DNA of 64,000 bases from Trichocoleus sp. FACHB-40 (GCF_014695915.1 NZ_JACJPF010000035.1:106210-170209); one strand, 5' to 3'; positions 53,107-62,490 are shown, counted from the first letter of the stretch. A program made the numbers and translations. The notes: generated by a model not told the origin, from the letters alone.

Positions 53107-53931
53107 ATGACAAATTACGATATTCAACAAAGTCGAGAATGGTGGGCGCAACGATGGCTAGATTTACTAGAGTCATTTGGCTGGCGGCGTCGCTTGGAAC
53201 GGGCGCGCATATATGCACGAGAAGGCAAAGTTTTAAGCCTAGAATTTCGCGGTCACAAAGTGGTTTCCAGAGTGCAAGGAACTGCGCCTGAACCATATAA
53301 AGTTGTTTTATCGCTGGATGCTTTTAGTGACGAACAATGGGATTATGTGATTGAAACTATGTCACAGCGGGCAATTTTTTCAGCTCGTTTGTTGGCTGGA
53401 GAAATGCCACAAAATATTGAAGAAGTGTTTACTGCAAATGGTATAAGCTTGTTTCCATTGACCAAGTTTGATATCCACAGTAAATGTTCTTGTCCCGATC
53501 CGGCTAATCCTTGCAAACATATTGGAGCAGTGTATTATTTGTTAGGCGATCGCTTCAGCGAAGACCCCTTTGTAATCTTCCAGTTGCGCGGGCGTACCAA
53601 AGAACAAATACTCGATACATTACGTCAATTACGACGCGGGGCTGATGAAACTTCTGAAACAGAAATTACTGCGGAAACATCTCAGCCAACTCGAACAGTA
53701 ACCCCGCTTAAAATTGAACAATTTTGGCAATACAACGAGCCCCTGGAGTCTTCTTTAGTTGTAATTGCACCAGCAAGCAACGACACAATATTAGATGTTT
53801 TAGGCCCTATTCCTTTATCATCAGGTTCCAATTCAGCTTCTAGTCAGCCAGTGATGCAATATTTAGATACAGTTTACAAAACAGTCAGCCAGCAGGCTAT
53901 TTTATCGGCAATGAATTTAGAGGAAGGTTGA
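53107..53931 (+). CDS. SWIM zinc finger protein, partner of the SNF2 helicase
   Basis: The 274-residue protein starts MTNYDIQQSREWWAQRWLDL. The SWIM motif is at residues about 127-140: CSCPDPANPCKHIG (C-x-C ... C-x-H), which binds zinc and likely DNA or protein. The N-terminal region has RLERARIYAREGKVLSLEF, a common start of these proteins. The C-terminus is low complexity (Ser/Thr/Asp). Start is 82 bp after the SNF2 gene, so the pair is probably co-transcribed. This SNF2-SWIM order recurs in bacterial genomes. Confidence 0.88.
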   Translation: MTNYDIQQSREWWAQRWLDLLESFGWRRRLERARIYAREGKVLSLEFRGHKVVSRVQGTAPEPYKVVLSLDAFSDEQWDYVIETMSQRAIFSARLLAGEMPQNIEEVFTANGISLFPLTKFDIHSKCSCPDPANPCKHIGAVYYLLGDRFSEDPFVIFQLRGRTKEQILDTLRQLRRGADETSETEITAETSQPTRTVTPLKIEQFWQYNEPLESSLVVIAPASNDTILDVLGPIPLSSGSNSASSQPVMQYLDTVYKTVSQQAILSAMNLEEG

Positions 53932-54037
53932 TTAGCTAGTCATTACTATAATAAGTAACTGTGCATAATTAATTACACAAACTTGCCTTGCTACATCACG
54001 GTTTCATGTGTAATTTATTTCACATATCCACTGAGTA

Positions 54038-54132
54038 ATACATCTGTAAGGACATGGAAATGCCATGTCCCTACCAAGGTGGCTCGAACATCAGAACCAC
54101 CACATATTCCACCCAACTGAGAAACCCTATAT
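54038..54132. repeat. 95-bp dispersed repeat, copy 1
   Basis: The stretch ATACATCTGTAAGG to GAAACCCTATAT is repeated at 63745-63839 with the same length and about 82 of 95 positions identical by my count. It has an internal palindrome GACATGG...CCATGTCC. The rest of 53932-54263 holds no gene that I can support. Confidence 0.8.
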
Positions 54133-54263
54133 AGCAATCCTAAATCATTTATGAACTTCTCCCTTTCCTCTACCCGGAGCGCCTGGTCGCGCCTGGGCGG
54201 TTCATTTAAAAGGGAGCTTTCACAACTCAAATAGGATTGCTATAGACAAGCTGAATTCCTTTA

Positions 54264-54476
54264 TTACTGTCCAAATTCGACCCTTGCTTGCTCAACAAAC
54301 TCAACCGTGACAATATCCGAACCAGCAGCACGAGCTAGCTGCTCAATCCGTTGTCTCGCCTGAGTGCGGACAAAAAAGGGAATATTTTTCAGCTTTGTTT
54401 TGGCATCAGGTGTCCACTGTAAAGCATCTGTAAAATCAGGATCGCGCATGGTACGCCAGCCTTCTGCTGTCAGCAA
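54264..54476 (-). CDS. PCP-reductase family domain protein (single domain)
   Basis: The 70-residue protein is essentially one domain: [42 protein letters not shown]. This resembles the C-terminal PCP_red domain of light-independent protochlorophyllide reductase subunits (ChlB) with the conserved W-x-x-x-A-x-x-x-L-x-x-I-P-x-F-x-R. It exists here as a stand-alone short gene, as in other cyanobacteria. Whether it interacts with chlorophyll synthesis enzymes is not known. Its exact start (Met at 54476 or a later residue) is uncertain. Confidence 0.78.
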   Translation of the reverse strand: MLTAEGWRTMRDPDFTDALQWTPDAKTKLKNIPFFVRTQARQRIEQLARAAGSDIVTVEFVEQARVEFGQ

Positions 54477-54524
54477 GGAATATTAATTACATTTTATCTG
54501 AGTGTGCGATCGCGCCGCTCATTG

Positions 54525-55655
54525 CTATTTTTGAGCAGAAGCGAGTTTCTTCTGTGCTGATTGCAGCAGGTTTTGGGCTTCTGAATAGGCGGTTGTCCCA
54601 GATTTAACCGTTTGCAGCTGATTAATAATTTCTTGCATCTGGCTTATTATCTGGTTGCGATTCACCTGTGAACCATCCTTGGGGATAGAAGCCAGCAAGG
54701 CTTGGATTTGCTCTTGAGCATATTTAAAAGCTTCTTGTGACTGGCGTTCTGCTTTTAGTCGAGTTTGCACAGTACCTAAGTTAGTTTGGTACGTTGCTAG
54801 TAATTTTTGCGCTTCCACGTAGTCAACGTCATCTACGCGAATGTTTTGTAGCTGCTCAATTGCTTTGTACCACAAAGTTTCAATTTGTTGCCATTTATCT
54901 GCTGTATGAGGTGCATTTTGTCCAAGTTTAGCGGCTGCAAAGGCAAATTGTTTGGCACCTTTAATTAAAGTTTCGGTGCGTCCCTGAACCTGTTTTTGTT
55001 CAGAAAGTTGGTTTTTTACCTGCTCAAATCTAGAGCGAATCGAGGCAGTTTGCTCGTCCTCTATTGTCTGCGTATTGTAACCGCTAACATAGCGCCTACC
55101 CTTTTTGCGCCTGTAAGAGTATTGCGGCGAAGATATTGTATGCGAAACTGGCAGTTCATCAATATGTTTTTTTGCTGCGTTTAGTTTTTCTTCACCCAAT
55201 GCCAAATCTGCTGCTGTACTAGCTTGGGTAATGAATTTTTCTGCTTGCTCTAAGAATGCGATCGCTAATTCATAATGTTCTTCATTGCTCAAGGGAGCAT
55301 TCTGCGCTACTGGCTGATCGTTTGTAGGATATAGCAGGATTGCTAAGACAAGCGATCCCGATCCTAAGACTAGCAAGACTACCAGTACAGCAGCTAGTTT
55401 AATTACATCTAAAATACCTATCGAGCGATTAGCTTTTGCGGCTTGCGTCAGCGCCTTCTCTCTGAAGTTTGGATAAGTGGTGACGACTATTTGTTGTAGT
55501 TCTTCTAAAGATGCAGGGGAGCCTTGTTGCTTTTGCAGTAATTGTAACTCCCTGACTACAAGGCTTTCCTCTATTTTACTCAATGGGTCATTCCCGGCAC
55601 ATTTGGTAATTTCAGCACGCAGGATTTCAAAAGCGCGATTGTTGAGACGGGACAT
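54525..55655 (-). CDS. Single-pass membrane protein with coiled coil, hypothetical
   Basis: A 376-residue protein: cytosolic N-terminus of about 84 residues (MSRLNNRAFEILRAEITKCA), one membrane helix at residues 85-109 (LAAVLVVLLVLGSGSLVLAI), and then a long, mostly helical part with several Gln/Glu/Lys-rich coiled coils (residues 130-376; QLSEQKQVQGRTETLIKGAK, YQTNLGTVQTRLKAERQS). A Tyr/Arg/Lys-rich loop lies near residue 180 (YSYRRKKGRRYVSGYN). I do not recognise a family. It is 79 bp after prmA on the same strand. Confidence 0.7.
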   Translation of the reverse strand: MSRLNNRAFEILRAEITKCAGNDPLSKIEESLVVRELQLLQKQQGSPASLEELQQIVVTTYPNFREKALTQAAKANRSIGILDVIKLAAVLVVLLVLGSGSLVLAILLYPTNDQPVAQNAPLSNEEHYELAIAFLEQAEKFITQASTAADLALGEEKLNAAKKHIDELPVSHTISSPQYSYRRKKGRRYVSGYNTQTIEDEQTASIRSRFEQVKNQLSEQKQVQGRTETLIKGAKQFAFAAAKLGQNAPHTADKWQQIETLWYKAIEQLQNIRVDDVDYVEAQKLLATYQTNLGTVQTRLKAERQSQEAFKYAQEQIQALLASIPKDGSQVNRNQIISQMQEIINQLQTVKSGTTAYSEAQNLLQSAQKKLASAQK

Positions 55656-55733
55656 AGACTAACACCAAGCAACTGATGTTAGTGTTCCCGAAATCAACTT
55701 GAGAATCACTGGGGCTGCTACAGGCACCAATTT

Positions 55734-56624
55734 TCAAGAACGCCTGATATTAAAGCAGCACCATTCTTGCCGTCGCCAGAGAGTGGCAACAATCCAATCG
55801 TGTTGTTCTAAAGTATCGGCAATTGGTTTGGCTTGCTCTAGCAAAACACCGCTAATAATTCCCCAACTAGAAGGTTTAGCGATCGCAGTCATTTGCGGGA
55901 TCAAGTCAATAATCACCTCTGCCAAAATATTGCAGAGAATGCCATCGACAGGCTCATCGCTCATTTTTATCAAGCGGTCGATACTACCCTGCTCTACAAT
56001 GAGACGCTGGGGGCTAATCTTGTTAAGTTCCCGATTGCTGCGCGTGGCTCGCACCGCCATCGGATCGATATCTACGGAATAAACTTTTTCGGCACCTAAC
56101 AACACAGATGCAATCGAGAGAATCCCCGATCCGCAGCCAATATCCGCCACTGTAACCCCTTCTTGGTCGCCACCCAAGCGCATTTCCAACGACTCTAGAC
56201 ACAGCTGAGTTGTCTGATGAGTGCCTGTGCCAAAAGCCGCACCGGGATCGAGGCGCAGGGTATGGCGTTCTGACTGTTCTGGAGGAGGCAGCCAAGCCGG
56301 GTAGACAAGTAAGCGATCGCCTACTTCTTGCGGTTGCCAATATTGCTTCCAGCTACTCGACCAATCCTCCTCATCAATCAAATGCCAATGGGTCATCGGC
56401 ATCGCCAATCCCACCATCAGCGCATCCTGACGCAACCACAGAGATAGCGCCGCCAAATCCAGCAGATTTGCATCAAGGGGAGATAAGTAAGCGCACACCA
56501 AGCTGGAATGTCCTTTTACCTCACTGGAAGTACCGCGACAGCCAAATTTGTCCAGCCTCCAGAAGATTAAATCTTCCAAAGCTGGGTCGCCCAAAACTTG
56601 AATTTCCCACCAGGTGTTCGCCAT
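55734..56624 (-). CDS. prmA: Ribosomal protein L11 methyltransferase
   Basis: PrmA trimethylates L11 with SAM. The 296-residue protein begins [20 protein letters not shown]. The C-terminal SAM domain is clear: [40 protein letters not shown] (motif I) and [20 protein letters not shown], then [15 protein letters not shown] (the NIL motif). Downstream of serA on the same strand (160 bp gap), the common order in cyanobacteria. Start ATG at 56624; upstream ATs are repeated. Confidence 0.95.
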   Translation of the reverse strand: MANTWWEIQVLGDPALEDLIFWRLDKFGCRGTSSEVKGHSSLVCAYLSPLDANLLDLAALSLWLRQDALMVGLAMPMTHWHLIDEEDWSSSWKQYWQPQEVGDRLLVYPAWLPPPEQSERHTLRLDPGAAFGTGTHQTTQLCLESLEMRLGGDQEGVTVADIGCGSGILSIASVLLGAEKVYSVDIDPMAVRATRSNRELNKISPQRLIVEQGSIDRLIKMSDEPVDGILCNILAEVIIDLIPQMTAIAKPSSWGIISGVLLEQAKPIADTLEQHDWIVATLWRRQEWCCFNIRRS

Positions 56625-56747
56625 ATCTATTTTGGATTTTAGATTTTGCGGGGGCGAAGAAGTTTCTCCGCCTCCGATGATTTTAGATTTTAGATTTTAG
56701 GTAACGGGTTAGAACCACACAACCTGAGGATTAACGAGTAAACCTTT

Positions 56748-56780
56748 AATCCAAAATCCTTGCATCCAAAATCCTTGCAT
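56748..56780. repeat. Tandem AATCC(TTGCATCCA)-type repeat before the serA stop
   Basis: The unit CCAAAATCCTTGCAT occurs twice in direct order (with a further partial copy) between prmA and serA. A TTTTAGATTTTAGATTTTAGG run precedes it at about 56680. Both are low-complexity DNA in a 159-bp gap. Confidence 0.6.
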
Positions 56781-56783
56781 CGT

Positions 56784-58364
56784 TTAAAGAGTCACCGTAT
56801 AAGCATCCCGAATGCCGGGAATTTTGGTAATCTCGCTCAATATTCCCTCCGGTAAGGGATCGTCCAGGCTTAGCACCATCACCGCATCGCCCCGCACGAT
56901 TTTGCGTCCCACCTGCATACTGGCAATATTGACATTAAAACTGCCTAACAGGGAACCGATATTCCCAATGATCCCTGGCATATCCCGGTGCAGAGTAAAC
57001 AGCATATGAGGGCTGGGGGGGACGTTGATCGGGAACTCATCAATACTGGTGATGTGAATTTCCCCGTCTCCCAATAAAGCGCCCGTCACCGAATGCTCCC
57101 CAAGCGTTCCCTGCGCCTCCAGATGCAGCGAACCAGAATAGTCTCGAATCGAGGCATCCCGCGTTTCAATCACGCGAATTCCTCGCTCCTTGGCCTCAAT
57201 GCTGGCATTCACGTAATTTACCCGCTCTCGCAGCGCCTGCGAAAGCAGCCCTTTAAGTGCTGCCACTACCAAAGGCTGACTTTGATTAGTTGCCAACTCT
57301 CCTTGCAGGCGGATATTCAACGAGTCAATACGTCCTCCAGCCAATTGTCCCACCATATTGCCCAGAGTTTCCGCCAATTGCAGATAAGGTCTGAGTTTTT
57401 CCAGAACGTCGGGACGCAAGCCGGGGATATTCACCGCTGAACGGGCTGGAAGCCCCAACAAAACATCTCGAATTTGCTCAGCAACATCGATGGCGACATT
57501 CACCTGAGCCTCAGCTGTGGAGGCTCCCAGATGGGGGGTGAGGACGAGATTTTTGCCCAAGGATTTTAAGGACGACTCGCCTAACGGTTCTGTCTCGAAA
57601 ACGTCTAAGGCAGCACCAGCAATTTTGCCTTCTTTGAGAACCTCTGCCAAAGCCGCTTCATCAATGATCCCACCACGGGAGCAATTGATAATCCGGGTAG
57701 TGGGTTTCATCTTGGCTATGGCTTCGGCGTTAATCAAGTGGGTGGTTTCTGGAGTTTTCGGGATGTGCAGGGTGATGTAGTCTGCTTCCTGAAACAGCAA
57801 ATCCAACTCTACTAGACGAGCGTCTAGTTCTTCTGCCCGTTCCACAGAGATGAACGGGTCGTAAGCTAGTATTTTCATCCCCATTGCTTTGGCGACGGTG
57901 GCGACATGGGAGCCGATTTTGCCTAAACCGACAACGCCGAGAGTTTTCTTGTAAACTTCCGTCCCGATAAAACTTTTGCGATCCCACTGACCACTTTTAA
58001 CAGACGCATTTGCGTCGGGAATATGGCGGGAGAGGGAGAGCATCATTGCTAGGGCGTGTTCTGCTGCGGCAATTGTATTGCCTTCTGGGGAATTGACGAC
58101 TACAATCCCCTGACGGGTGGCAGCTGGGACATCGACATTATCGACACCAACCCCAGCGCGACCGATGATTTTTAGCTGTTTGCCAGCTTCGATAATTTCC
58201 TTGGTGACGCGGGTTCCAGAACGAATCATTAGAGCGTCATACTCTGGCATGATCCGCACCAGTTCTTCGGGTGAAAGACCTGTTTTTACGTCAACTTGGG
58301 CAACTTGGGAGAGGATGTCGATTCCAACTTGGTCTATTGGGTCAGAAACAAGAACCTTGGACAT
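56784..58364 (-). CDS. serA: D-3-phosphoglycerate dehydrogenase
   Basis: SerA starts serine synthesis by oxidising 3-phosphoglycerate. The 526-residue protein has the substrate domain (MSKVLVSDPIDQVGIDI), the NAD loop LGVVGLGKIGSHVATVAKAM near residue 145, the catalytic Arg/His residues in INCSRGGIIDEAAL and LTPHLGASTAEA, an allosteric substrate-binding domain (residues about 320-440), and a C-terminal ACT domain (MLFTLHRDMPGIIGNIGSLL, VNIASMQVGRK). It is the type 2 long form common in cyanobacteria. It is upstream of prmA. Confidence 0.97.
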   Translation of the reverse strand: MSKVLVSDPIDQVGIDILSQVAQVDVKTGLSPEELVRIMPEYDALMIRSGTRVTKEIIEAGKQLKIIGRAGVGVDNVDVPAATRQGIVVVNSPEGNTIAAAEHALAMMLSLSRHIPDANASVKSGQWDRKSFIGTEVYKKTLGVVGLGKIGSHVATVAKAMGMKILAYDPFISVERAEELDARLVELDLLFQEADYITLHIPKTPETTHLINAEAIAKMKPTTRIINCSRGGIIDEAALAEVLKEGKIAGAALDVFETEPLGESSLKSLGKNLVLTPHLGASTAEAQVNVAIDVAEQIRDVLLGLPARSAVNIPGLRPDVLEKLRPYLQLAETLGNMVGQLAGGRIDSLNIRLQGELATNQSQPLVVAALKGLLSQALRERVNYVNASIEAKERGIRVIETRDASIRDYSGSLHLEAQGTLGEHSVTGALLGDGEIHITSIDEFPINVPPSPHMLFTLHRDMPGIIGNIGSLLGSFNVNIASMQVGRKIVRGDAVMVLSLDDPLPEGILSEITKIPGIRDAYTVTL

Positions 58365-58740
58365 GATTGGCAGGTAGGTCTAGGTAAAAAATCATCAGTT
58401 CCTATACGCAAGACTTTTGAAAAGCCAAGAGCGATATTGCGTACAGGGAGCAAGGATTGAAAGTCAGCTAATTGATGGCAGTTGACTCAAGAGCGATCGC
58501 ATCTGATGACTTCCACCAGTGGCGCGATCGCATCAGTTGGTCATTTTAACTGTATCAGGTGTTCTTACACGGCTTGTTACCTGAAAGTTTTTAACTTTGT
58601 CTGTTTGGGCTGCTCTCCACCCTACAAAATCTGTATGATACTTTTGCGCTTCACATCCCAATCCAGGTAGAGGATTTGCTGTAGCGACACTGATAGGCTG
58701 TTAATTAAGGCTATCTTTTGCATCATCTAACGATATCACT
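58365..58740. other. Intergenic region without a gene I can support
   Basis: This 376-bp gap separates serA (minus) and the stress-type gene (plus) and should hold both promoters. It contains HIP1 octamers near 58495 and 58525. A 62-codon open frame at 58482-58670 has no recognisable family, no good ribosome-binding site and an atypical Cys/Tyr content, so I did not call it. Confidence 0.5.
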
Positions 58741-59256
58741 ATGAATTATCTCGTCGCCGTACTACAAGACCGCATCCAAGCAGAAGCAGCTTATTCCGCT
58801 CTAGAAAAAGAAGGCTTACCTATGGATAAGGTGACTATCCTGGGTAGAGGATACAAAAGTGCTGATGAATTTGGCTTGATCGATCCCAACGAGCAGGCTA
58901 AAAAGCAATCAACGCTGATGGCTTATTGGCTCATACCCTTTGGATTTATCGCCGGGTTTGTCTTCAACTTGAGTACTGGGATAGAAATTTTTCACTGGGC
59001 AGGAGCATTTGGTAATCATGTCATTGGTGGTATTCTGGGCGCAGCCTCCGGTGCTTTGGGTAGTATTTTTGTCGGCGGCGGTGTTGGTTTGGTAGTTGGG
59101 AGTGGCGATGCTTTGCCTTACCGCAACCGCCTGAATGCTGGTAAGTACCTGGTTGTGGTTAAAGCTCCGGAAACTACAACTCGCGTAGCTACTCGGATAC
59201 TCCGCCAGTTTGAGCCGGAAAATCTTCAAGCCTACGTTGACCCAGATGGCGTGTAA
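58741..59256 (+). CDS. Conserved membrane protein of the general stress protein type
   Basis: The 171-residue protein starts MNYLVAVLQDRIQAEAAYSA, with an N-terminal ferredoxin-like part, then two Gly-rich hydrophobic segments (LIPFGFIAGFVFNLSTG and GGILGAASGALGSIFVGGGV, GLVVGSG) and a C-terminal YLVVVKAPETTTRVATRILR helix/strand. It is similar in layout to general stress protein 17M-type / DUF1269-like membrane proteins. Function unknown. Its stop is followed in frame by the remnants of the channel gene. Confidence 0.75.
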   Translation: MNYLVAVLQDRIQAEAAYSALEKEGLPMDKVTILGRGYKSADEFGLIDPNEQAKKQSTLMAYWLIPFGFIAGFVFNLSTGIEIFHWAGAFGNHVIGGILGAASGALGSIFVGGGVGLVVGSGDALPYRNRLNAGKYLVVVKAPETTTRVATRILRQFEPENLQAYVDPDGV

Positions 59257-59313
59257 GCTAATCCTCTAGACAGAGGGAGTAACAAACAGAACATTGCTAG
59301 TCTAAGTAATTGC

Positions 59314-59794
59314 TTGAGCGCAAGTGACTTGAGGCTGGTCGGAATAAGAGTATTGCTAGCGGGTTTGGGAGTTGCGCTCGTCTGGTGGATCATCATAGAT
59401 GTACTTTGGACAACGCTAGCGGTAGGAAGTGGAGGCGGGTCAATTACATCTAGAGTGTGTAGTTGGGTGTGGAAAACTATTCTGCGTCACCATCGCTGCG
59501 CTTCGTCTCATCATCTGCTGGCGATCGCTGGCTACAGCACTATTATTATTTCTACTCTGGTGTTGATTTTTCTCACTTGGGCTGGGTGGGTATTAATTTT
59601 TAGCGCCAGCGATCGCTCCCTCATCTTTGGCGATAGCAAGCAACAATATTCCCCTTGTTAGCGATGAAGTCTTTGAGGAAGAAGTCACCAGCCTAAATAG
59701 GCGAAGGCGTTTGCTTCTGGCCTTAGTGCAGAATGATGGCTGGACTTGGAAGTCAATATCAAATCATTTGGGTAGACGATCTGTTTCTGGGTAA
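59314..59794 (+). pseudogene. Remnant of a two-pore-domain potassium channel-type gene
   Basis: Frame 1 (TTG at 59314 to TAG 59661) encodes two hydrophobic helices (LVGIRVLLAGLGVALVWW, ISTLVLIFLTWAGWVLIFSA) with SRVCSWVWKTILRHHR and SHHLLAIAG, matching the N-terminus of cyanobacterial ion channels. Those continue FSA(S/T) then a pore region with TxGxGDY, which is absent. In a different frame just downstream, NRRRRLLLALVQNDGWTW looks like the C-terminal tail of the same or a related protein, ending at 59794. So about 200 residues including the pore are missing and the frame shifts. The switch occurs around the HIP1 octamer at 59609-59616. No ATG is available; the fragment is probably not functional. 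Confidence 0.5.
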
Positions 59795-59904
59795 GCATAC
59801 GCCTTGAGCGAGCGCAACGATACAATCAAGAAAGTCATTGTAGATTCATTTAAAACTCAAGACGCGACAAACCGCGTCTAAAACAAAACTCAAAACTATT
59901 TAGA

Positions 59905-60684
59905 ATGTTGCCAAGAGAAGAACTCCTCAAAGGAGTAGAAAATAGAGATACTGTAGCTCGTGTCATTGATCTGGCGGATCAAGCAATTAAAACTTGGGAA
60001 GTTGTCGTAACTGATTTTCTTTCTCCTCCAGAAATTGTTGAAATTCAACAGGCTTTTAATCGTTTAACTGAAGTACAACTTGTTGCTTGGGGAGGTTATC
60101 CGCAAGCTGAACGGCAAAGGATCGCGATCGCGCGTTCAGAAATTCCTCTGGAAGTGTCTCAAGTCCCGGTTGCGGCTTTGGATATTGCTGGAAATTTTCT
60201 CTTCGACCAAGCCACTCATCGCGACTTTCTCGGCTCTATGCTGGGGTGTGGAATTGTGCGGGAAAAAACTGGCGATATTATTGTACTGGGAGAGTCTGGA
60301 GCGCAGGCAATTGTGGTTCCAGAAATGGTAGAGTTTCTGGAAATGCAGCTCAATCAAGTACGCTCAACTCCTGTGAAAACTCGCCGAATTGAGCTTAGTG
60401 AATTAAAAATTCGCGAACCGAAGAAAAAAGAGTTGACGACTGTTGAGGCTTCTCTGCGATTAGATGCGATCGCATCTGCTGGATTTGGAATGTCTCGCAG
60501 CAAAATGGTTGATTTCATCGATGCTGGCGATGTCAGAGTAAATTGGAAAGAAACCACGCAAGCAAGTTCTCAAGTTAAATCTGGAGACTTAATCGCTATT
60601 CGCGGTAAAGGAAGGCTGGAAGTTGGGGAAATTGCTGTTACTAAAAAAGAACGCTACCGCGTCCAACTAACACGATTTCTTTAA
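59905..60684 (+). CDS. Photosystem II S4 domain protein
   Basis: A 259-residue protein starting MLPREELLKGVENRDTVARV. The N-terminal and middle parts (VVTDFLSPPEIVEIQQAFNR, HRDFLGSMLGCGIVREKTGD, IIVLGESGAQAIV) match the cyanobacterial/plant YlmH-like RNA-binding family annotated as photosystem II S4 domain. The S4 domain is at about 180-235: ASLRLDAIASAGFGMSRSKM, VDFIDAGDVRVNWKE. It probably binds RNA or the ribosome. It is a single gene with a strong terminator after it. Confidence 0.92.
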   Translation: MLPREELLKGVENRDTVARVIDLADQAIKTWEVVVTDFLSPPEIVEIQQAFNRLTEVQLVAWGGYPQAERQRIAIARSEIPLEVSQVPVAALDIAGNFLFDQATHRDFLGSMLGCGIVREKTGDIIVLGESGAQAIVVPEMVEFLEMQLNQVRSTPVKTRRIELSELKIREPKKKELTTVEASLRLDAIASAGFGMSRSKMVDFIDAGDVRVNWKETTQASSQVKSGDLIAIRGKGRLEVGEIAVTKKERYRVQLTRFL

Positions 60685-60799
60685 AATTATGCCTATCCTA
60701 AGAGAAAAAACGCGGCGCTAATTACCTTAACGACTGTAGGCGCTTCGCCTTCCCAAAGGGTAGCCGCAACTGCACCAACTTTCGTCCGCGTAAGGCGAG

Positions 60800-60833
60800 A
60801 CAAAAAAAGCCTGCGTAGACAGGCTTTTTTTGT
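60800..60833. terminator. Bidirectional terminator between the PSII S4 gene and cobA
   Basis: ACAAAAAAAGCCTG (60800-60813) pairs with the bases at 60820-60833 across a 6-base loop, with A- and T-runs on either side. It lies between convergent genes (60684 and 60869). Confidence 0.85.
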
Positions 60834-60868
60834 GGATCATCGAGACTTGATGGGGCGTTTAAGGACGA

Positions 60869-61675
60869 TTAGCAACTAATTACACGAGGACGACAACCGG
60901 ACAGGGTACTGTGCATATTCACCACATTGCCAATAATAGCGATCGCGGGTGCGCCAAAACCAGCCGCCTCTACCTGCGGCACAATCGTTGCTAAGGTGCC
61001 GATTAATTCTTCCTGTTCCGGTCGAGTTCCCCAGCGAATTAAGGCGATGGGAGTATCTAAACTCAATCCTGCAAGGTGCAATTGTTCCACAATGTAGGGC
61101 AGATTGTGAATGCCCATGTAGACGACGATGGTTTCGGAACTGTGGGCGATGCTAGACCAGTTCACAGTAGGACGATACTTCCCTACAGACTCATGACCCG
61201 TAACAAATGTTACCGAGGAACTGTAAGCACGATGAGTTAAAGGAATCCCTGCATAAGCTGGTGCGGCAATTCCCGAAGTCACTCCTGGCACTACTTCCGC
61301 TGGTACTCCAGCACGTACCAAGTCTTCCATCTCTTCGCCGCCGCGACCAAACACAAACGGATCGCCGCCTTTGAGTCGCACCACTATCGCTTGAGTCTGT
61401 GCTTTTTCTATCAACAGTTGCGTAGTTTCTTCCTGCAACAGGGAGTGACGCCCCATCCGCTTACCCGCGTCAATTTTCTCGGCGTGGGGGTTAATCATCG
61501 CCAAAATTTGCGGACTCACTAGAGCGTCGTAAACTACGACATCAGCACACTCTAACAGTCCTTTCCCTTTCAGCGTCATTAAGCCGGGATCTCCTGGCCC
61601 TGCACCTACTAGATATACCTTACCCAAGCACTTACTCCTGTTTACCTGTGTGTTCTCTATGACTGTGCTGTTCAT
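60869..61675 (-). CDS. cobA: Uroporphyrinogen-III C-methyltransferase
   Basis: The enzyme methylates uroporphyrinogen III at C2 and C7 to precorrin-2, the first step to siroheme and cobalamin. The 268-residue protein has [20 protein letters not shown] at residues 19-38, [51 protein letters not shown] and the YMGIHNLP segment, all family signatures. It overlaps the sirohydrochlorin chelatase gene by 4 bases (ATGA, 61672-61675). It lies downstream of that gene, so both are in one transcript. Confidence 0.95.
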   Translation of the reverse strand: MNSTVIENTQVNRSKCLGKVYLVGAGPGDPGLMTLKGKGLLECADVVVYDALVSPQILAMINPHAEKIDAGKRMGRHSLLQEETTQLLIEKAQTQAIVVRLKGGDPFVFGRGGEEMEDLVRAGVPAEVVPGVTSGIAAPAYAGIPLTHRAYSSSVTFVTGHESVGKYRPTVNWSSIAHSSETIVVYMGIHNLPYIVEQLHLAGLSLDTPIALIRWGTRPEQEELIGTLATIVPQVEAAGFGAPAIAIIGNVVNMHSTLSGCRPRVISC

Positions 61676-62490
61676 TTACTTCTTAAGTCCCAAATCAAAT
61701 CGGCTAACTCAGCACTAGCCCCTATAGGTTCAGCCAGATGAAGCTTGCTCGTGGGAAATTGCTTAGACAGTAGCTTAACTTTTGTTAAGATCGCATCCGT
61801 AATTCCCCCGGTAAATAAAAAATAAGGCAGAATCCCTATGTGAGAATACTTAGCGCTGACTAAATCTTCTAGACGCTCCTCCAAACTGGGTGACACCGAC
61901 CAGTAAGCAGGCACTGCCCCTAGAGTTGCAGCGATTGCCTCCACTGGCTGATTTCCACCAACACGGCGGCTACCGTGAGATAAGAGAATACTCGCATCCG
62001 CGTTTACCGAAGCCAAGCTAGTTGCCAAGAGACGACTTAAGCCAGGGTGAACGCCTAGATGAGGTCGGATCTCTATTGTCAACTTGCTCTCAAGAGCAGT
62101 AGATGCGATCGCTACTTGCTCTGGGATATCCTCCATCACATGAACTCCCGGCAACAAAAACAGGGGCAACACCTGAAGGTGTTTCAAGCCACTGGCATAA
62201 GCGCGATCGCTAAATTGCTGAATTTGTTCATGCAAAGGCTGATCCCCTAGTTCCAGCACTGCTGTACCTACCAGGGGTGACAATGCCACTGGCGGCGCAG
62301 CCAAGGATGAGCGATCACTTTTTTTCTGCATCCATTCGCTCTCAAGGCGTACCTTCTGTGCCACAAGAGTTGCTAATTCCTCTACAGCTGCTTGGGGACG
62401 AGGGTCACGGCTTCCGTGGGATACCAGTAGATAGGCAGATGTATTTGGCAAAACCCCGCTCAAACTCTTCCTAAATTGCGTACTATCCAA
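61672..62490 (-). CDS. Sirohydrochlorin chelatase (CbiX/SirB type, two-lobed)
   Basis: This is a 272-residue protein. It has two CbiX-like half domains: the first with YLLVSHGSRDPRPQAAVEEL and the active-site His, then LPLFLLPGVHVMEDIPEQ; the second with ILLSHGSRRVGGNQPVEAI and IGILPYFLFTGGITDAIL. It inserts Fe or Co in sirohydrochlorin. Context (overlap with cobA) suggests iron insertion for siroheme, used by nitrite and sulfite reductases; the cobalt route is possible. The start ATG is at 62490. Confidence 0.88.
   Translation of the reverse strand: MDSTQFRKSLSGVLPNTSAYLLVSHGSRDPRPQAAVEELATLVAQKVRLESEWMQKKSDRSSLAAPPVALSPLVGTAVLELGDQPLHEQIQQFSDRAYASGLKHLQVLPLFLLPGVHVMEDIPEQVAIASTALESKLTIEIRPHLGVHPGLSRLLATSLASVNADASILLSHGSRRVGGNQPVEAIAATLGAVPAYWSVSPSLEERLEDLVSAKYSHIGILPYFLFTGGITDAILTKVKLLSKQFPTSKLHLAEPIGASAELADLIWDLRSK

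Noticed and set aside
58482..58670. 62-codon plus-strand ORF upstream of the stress-type gene
   Set aside because: No ribosome-binding site, atypical composition and no recognised family.
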